Positions 61,289 through 64,000 of a stretch of DNA of 64,000 bases are shown piece by piece (position 1 is the stretch's first letter; every line of letters starts with the position of its first letter). A program made the position numbers and the translations under genes. Under the pieces are notes generated by a model, which saw only the letters and a program-made list of their open reading frames with translations, ran no database searches and was not told where the DNA came from. The DNA is taken from assembly GCA_044226045.1 (NCBI GenBank), contig JBGAHR010000005.1:88593-152592 (forward strand), read 5' to 3'. The DNA comes from Endoryza sp044226045. GTDB lineage: Bacteria; Bacteroidota; Bacteroidia; Chitinophagales; Chitinophagaceae.

Positions 61289-62530
61289 ATGACTACATTA
61301 TTGGTAAATATTAAAAAAATAGTGGGCGTACAACATCCGCAGCATCCACTACGTGGCGATGCATTATCTGTATTACCCTCTATCGACAATGGCTGGATAC
61401 GGGTGGAAGATGATGTGATTGCCGGTTTTGGCGAGATGAGCCATCTTCCGGACACTCATTTACGAAACGGACAGGTGCAGGATGTGTCTGGCAAGATGAT
61501 TCTGCCAGCCTGGTGCGATAGTCATACCCACCTGGTATTTGCCAGCAGCCGCGAGGAAGAATTTGTAGACAAGATCAGGGGAATGTCATATGCAGACATT
61601 GCCGCCAAAGGAGGAGGCATACTCAATTCTGCCAGGAAACTGAATGAAATGAGCGAAGATGAATTGTTTCAGAAAGCCTGGAATCGGCTGGAGAACGTTA
61701 TTAAAATGGGTACCGGTGCAATAGAGATCAAATCCGGCTATGGGTTATCGCTGGAAGGAGAGATCAAGATGCTTCGGGTGATTCGCAAGCTGAAAGAGAA
61801 ATCATCCATTCCCATCAAGTCTACCTTCCTTGGTGCGCACGCTATTCCGGCAAATTACAAAGACAACCGGGATGAGTATATCAGGCTGATCATTGAAGAG
61901 ATGCTGCCCGTTATCCGGGCTGAACAACTGGCCGATTATATCGACGTGTTTTGCGAACAGGGCTTTTTTACCAATGAGGAGACCATCAGGATCGTCAATG
62001 CCGGAAAATCGGTTGGCCTGAAAGCAAAGATCCATGCGAACCAGCTTAGCGCCAGTGGCGCCGTGGAAACAGCCGTCTCACTGGAATCAATATCCGCAGA
62101 TCACCTCGAGATCATGAACGAGAAAGCCATTTCAGCATTGGCTCATTCCAATACCATTGCCACGATGCTGCCTACCGCGGCCTTTTTTCTCCGGATGCAG
62201 CAACCACCGGCGAGAGAATTGATTCAATCCGGATGCGCGGTTGCATTGGCATCCGATTACAATCCGGGGTCGTCACCCTCCGGAAACATGAATCTCGTTG
62301 TATCCATGGCCTCGATTCAATTAATGATGCTACCGGAAGAAGCCATCAATGCCGCCACCATCAATGGTGCCTTCGCAATGGAACTGGCGGGTGAAGTGGG
62401 ATCTATTGCAGTGGGCAAAAAAGCCAATCTTATTTTAACCCGGAAAATTCCCTCCCTAGCCTATCTTCCCTATAGTTTTGGAGAAATGCCGGTTGACAAT
62501 ACCATGATCGCCGGTCAATGGATACAATAA
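61289..62530 (+). CDS. hutI: Imidazolonepropionase
   Basis: HutI hydrolyses imidazolonepropionate to N-formimidoyl-glutamate, the third step of histidine degradation. The protein shows the amidohydrolase metal motif DSHTH (His79, His81) and HANQLSASGAVETAV, and the ending SDYNPGSSPSGNMNLVV, all family hallmarks. The 413-residue length is standard. Unusually for the pathway it lies about 33 kb from hutH and hutU in this window and is next to an S41 peptidase gene. Confidence 0.95.
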   Translation: MTTLLVNIKKIVGVQHPQHPLRGDALSVLPSIDNGWIRVEDDVIAGFGEMSHLPDTHLRNGQVQDVSGKMILPAWCDSHTHLVFASSREEEFVDKIRGMSYADIAAKGGGILNSARKLNEMSEDELFQKAWNRLENVIKMGTGAIEIKSGYGLSLEGEIKMLRVIRKLKEKSSIPIKSTFLGAHAIPANYKDNRDEYIRLIIEEMLPVIRAEQLADYIDVFCEQGFFTNEETIRIVNAGKSVGLKAKIHANQLSASGAVETAVSLESISADHLEIMNEKAISALAHSNTIATMLPTAAFFLRMQQPPARELIQSGCAVALASDYNPGSSPSGNMNLVVSMASIQLMMLPEEAINAATINGAFAMELAGEVGSIAVGKKANLILTRKIPSLAYLPYSFGEMPVDNTMIAGQWIQ

Positions 62531-62589
62531 GATGGCACGATCCTTTCTTATAAAGGCGCAGGATTTAAACCTTAACCGAATTCGCAAGC

Positions 62590-64000
62590 ATGGTCAAACT
62601 GAGCAAGAAAAAAGGAAATTTCCTGGAGAAATCAAAAGAACGGGTGACAGTCATTGACATTCGTCACCGGGAGGAAGGATTGGCCTTCCTGGTTCAGTTC
62701 TTTCACGATATCCGGCCATCAGGCTTAAAAGATTACAAAGACCCCGAACAAAACCTGAAAAGAGCGATCCGCTTGTTACATGAGTATCCCTTGCTGTTGT
62801 CCAACCTGAGAAATGCATTCTTTTCGCAACTGGTCAATACAAATCTTAACTCCACACTTACGGAAAGCGGCATCCCGTTGTCGAGGGGTTTCTGGGAAGA
62901 ATTTTCGAACCGGTTAAAACATAAAGTTCTTCCGCCGCTGCAGGACAAGAACGATTTCCTGTATGTAGTTCATTCAGTCTTTTTCCGGAAGGATGATATT
63001 GAATGGGTGGAGCAGATCTCCCGGCAAACCTGGCTGCAGTTCTTTGAAACGGTCGGGTTATCTTTTCATGTGGAGAACCGTATTTTGCAACACCAGTTGC
63101 TCGAAGCGTTGAAGATCCTTTCGTTCCAGGTGGCGCAACTGGGGCTTGAAAAAGAAATGACCCGGTATCTGCCCACTGCGATGAGTGAAAATGTTTTCGT
63201 TCTTCAGAATTACCTGGTACACGAAGCAGAGCAGGCAATCGATCTGCAACAATCGGCAGCCGAAGTGCAGGGTATTTTTGTGAAAGTGAAAGAACAACTG
63301 GCTGCCTGCGAATCGATGATTACGGATATCCGGGCCCATCAATCCGAAAAAGGCGCCAGTATTTCCCTGACTTATATGTTGCTGATCTTGTCTTATCGCC
63401 TGCAAAGAATGCATCTCTTGTTGGATGTGCTGGACAGGGATCAGCAATTTGATACCGGTAGCTTCGTGGATTTGTTTTTAGGGCTGGTGAGGAATGAAAC
63501 CCGCAAGAACAGTATCAGTGAATTTCTTTCTCAGGGTTTTGGATACCTCGCTTATCGCATTGCCGAGCACAAAGGAAGCAAAGGCGATAAATATATCACC
63601 AATACCCGGCTGGAATACTGGAAGATGGTCGGTACGGCGATGTGGGGTGGATTCATTATTTCCTTTATCGCCATATTCAAAAACCTCCTCGGTAAGCTGG
63701 TACTGGCTCCCTTCTGGCAGGGCTTTTTTTACAGCATCAATTACAGTGTAGGCTTCCTGGTCATAGAACAGACACATTCCACCCTGGCTACCAAACAGCC
63801 CGCCTTTACGGCGAGTGCGGTGGCCAGTTCGCTCGACGTTCGAAAAACAGGTAGTCAGCCCAACCTGTATAACCTGGCAGTAACAGTGGCGAAAATATCG
63901 AGGAGCCAGACCGCCTCCTTCCTGGGCAACCTGATTATTGTATTCCCCCTGACTTTCCTATTGGCCTGGGGGTATTATGCCTTAACCGGCACACCTGTGG
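62590..64000 (+). CDS. Gcr-type 'site-specific recombinase' family membrane protein (partial)
   Basis: The frame opens at ATG 62590 and runs past the window end, giving at least 470 residues. The first 330 residues are soluble and helix-rich (LKRAIRLLHEYPLLLSNLR, HEAEQAIDLQQSAAEVQ). Near residue 345 membrane helices begin (GTAMWGGFIISFIAIF), followed by the conserved FFYSINYSVGFLVIEQTHST then LATKQPAFTASAVA, the hallmark of the PF10136 SpecificRecomb family (Neisseria Gcr). Despite the name the family looks like a membrane protein and its recombinase role is doubtful. Confidence 0.85.
   Translation, partial: MVKLSKKKGNFLEKSKERVTVIDIRHREEGLAFLVQFFHDIRPSGLKDYKDPEQNLKRAIRLLHEYPLLLSNLRNAFFSQLVNTNLNSTLTESGIPLSRGFWEEFSNRLKHKVLPPLQDKNDFLYVVHSVFFRKDDIEWVEQISRQTWLQFFETVGLSFHVENRILQHQLLEALKILSFQVAQLGLEKEMTRYLPTAMSENVFVLQNYLVHEAEQAIDLQQSAAEVQGIFVKVKEQLAACESMITDIRAHQSEKGASISLTYMLLILSYRLQRMHLLLDVLDRDQQFDTGSFVDLFLGLVRNETRKNSISEFLSQGFGYLAYRIAEHKGSKGDKYITNTRLEYWKMVGTAMWGGFIISFIAIFKNLLGKLVLAPFWQGFFYSINYSVGFLVIEQTHSTLATKQPAFTASAVASSLDVRKTGSQPNLYNLAVTVAKISRSQTASFLGNLIIVFPLTFLLAWGYYALTGTPV

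Overview
The window looks like a chromosomal segment of a Bacteroidota bacterium, most likely of the Chitinophagaceae type. This rests on a type IX secretion (T9SS) C-terminal domain protein, a lipoprotein-anchored TonB domain, an outer-membrane OmpA/PD40 protein, LytTR and ECF regulators, a PE-Lig-Pol LigD, a very sparse use of Shine-Dalgarno sites, and at least ten perfect copies of the Bacteroidetes sigma-A -7 box (TAnnTTTG) a short distance before start codons or a tRNA. I found no phage, insertion sequence or CRISPR array; most of the window is ordinary core and niche genome. Family assignments come from reading the protein sequences, not from searches. Layout. 1-3.3 kb: the 5' part of a secreted surface protein, a LytTR regulator with a degenerate receiver, and two near-identical tRNA-Arg(TCT) genes that bracket a PIN-toxin/antitoxin pair. 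3.3-13.9 kb: a potassium uptake locus with two unnamed micro-ORFs, kdpF, kdpA, kdpB, kdpC, a beta-barrel porin, a KdpD sensor cut off before its kinase, a separate HAMP-PAS histidine kinase and an NtrC-type sigma-54 activator. The usual OmpR-type KdpE is absent. 14-19 kb: pcm, a phosphoribosyltransferase, a DUF2279 protein, a phosphohexomutase, a lipoprotein and a Skp/OmpH protein. 19-24.3 kb (minus strand): an ICMT-like methyltransferase, a PQQ/cytochrome c dehydrogenase, a broken Gfo/Idh/MocA oxidoreductase and a nucleoside-symporter-like MFS protein. 24.5-29 kb: hutH and hutU of histidine degradation (hutI lies 34 kb away at 61.3 kb), heptamer repeats and a Tat-exported sugar isomerase-like protein. 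29-40.8 kb: small conserved genes, TonB, two oxidative or hydrolytic enzymes, an Lrp regulator divergent from an MFS transporter, Xaa-Pro aminopeptidase and MnmD. 40.88-41.24 kb: an unusual block of inverted heptamer and octamer repeats. 41-50.9 kb: membrane and secreted proteins, an orphan ABC ATPase, a T9SS cargo protein, two convergent DinB proteins, an OmpA/PD40 protein, a ThuA-like protein and an acetyltransferase. 51-54.8 kb: an ECF sigma factor followed by a protein that appears to join an inner-membrane anti-sigma-like part to an outer-membrane barrel, then NudK and a lone E-set domain. 55-58.4 kb: the Ku-LigD end-joining pair, with a hexanucleotide-repeat-encoded Gly/Ala linker inside LigD. 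58.4-64 kb: a VOC protein, a GreA/B-C-terminal-like protein, an S41 peptidase, hutI and the 5' part of a Gcr-type 'site-specific recombinase' family membrane protein. The strongest leads are the rewired Kdp sensor system, the sigma/anti-sigma-barrel pair, the repeat blocks (intergenic heptamers and the coding hexamers in ligD), the tRNA-bracketed toxin-antitoxin islet and the disrupted oxidoreductase.
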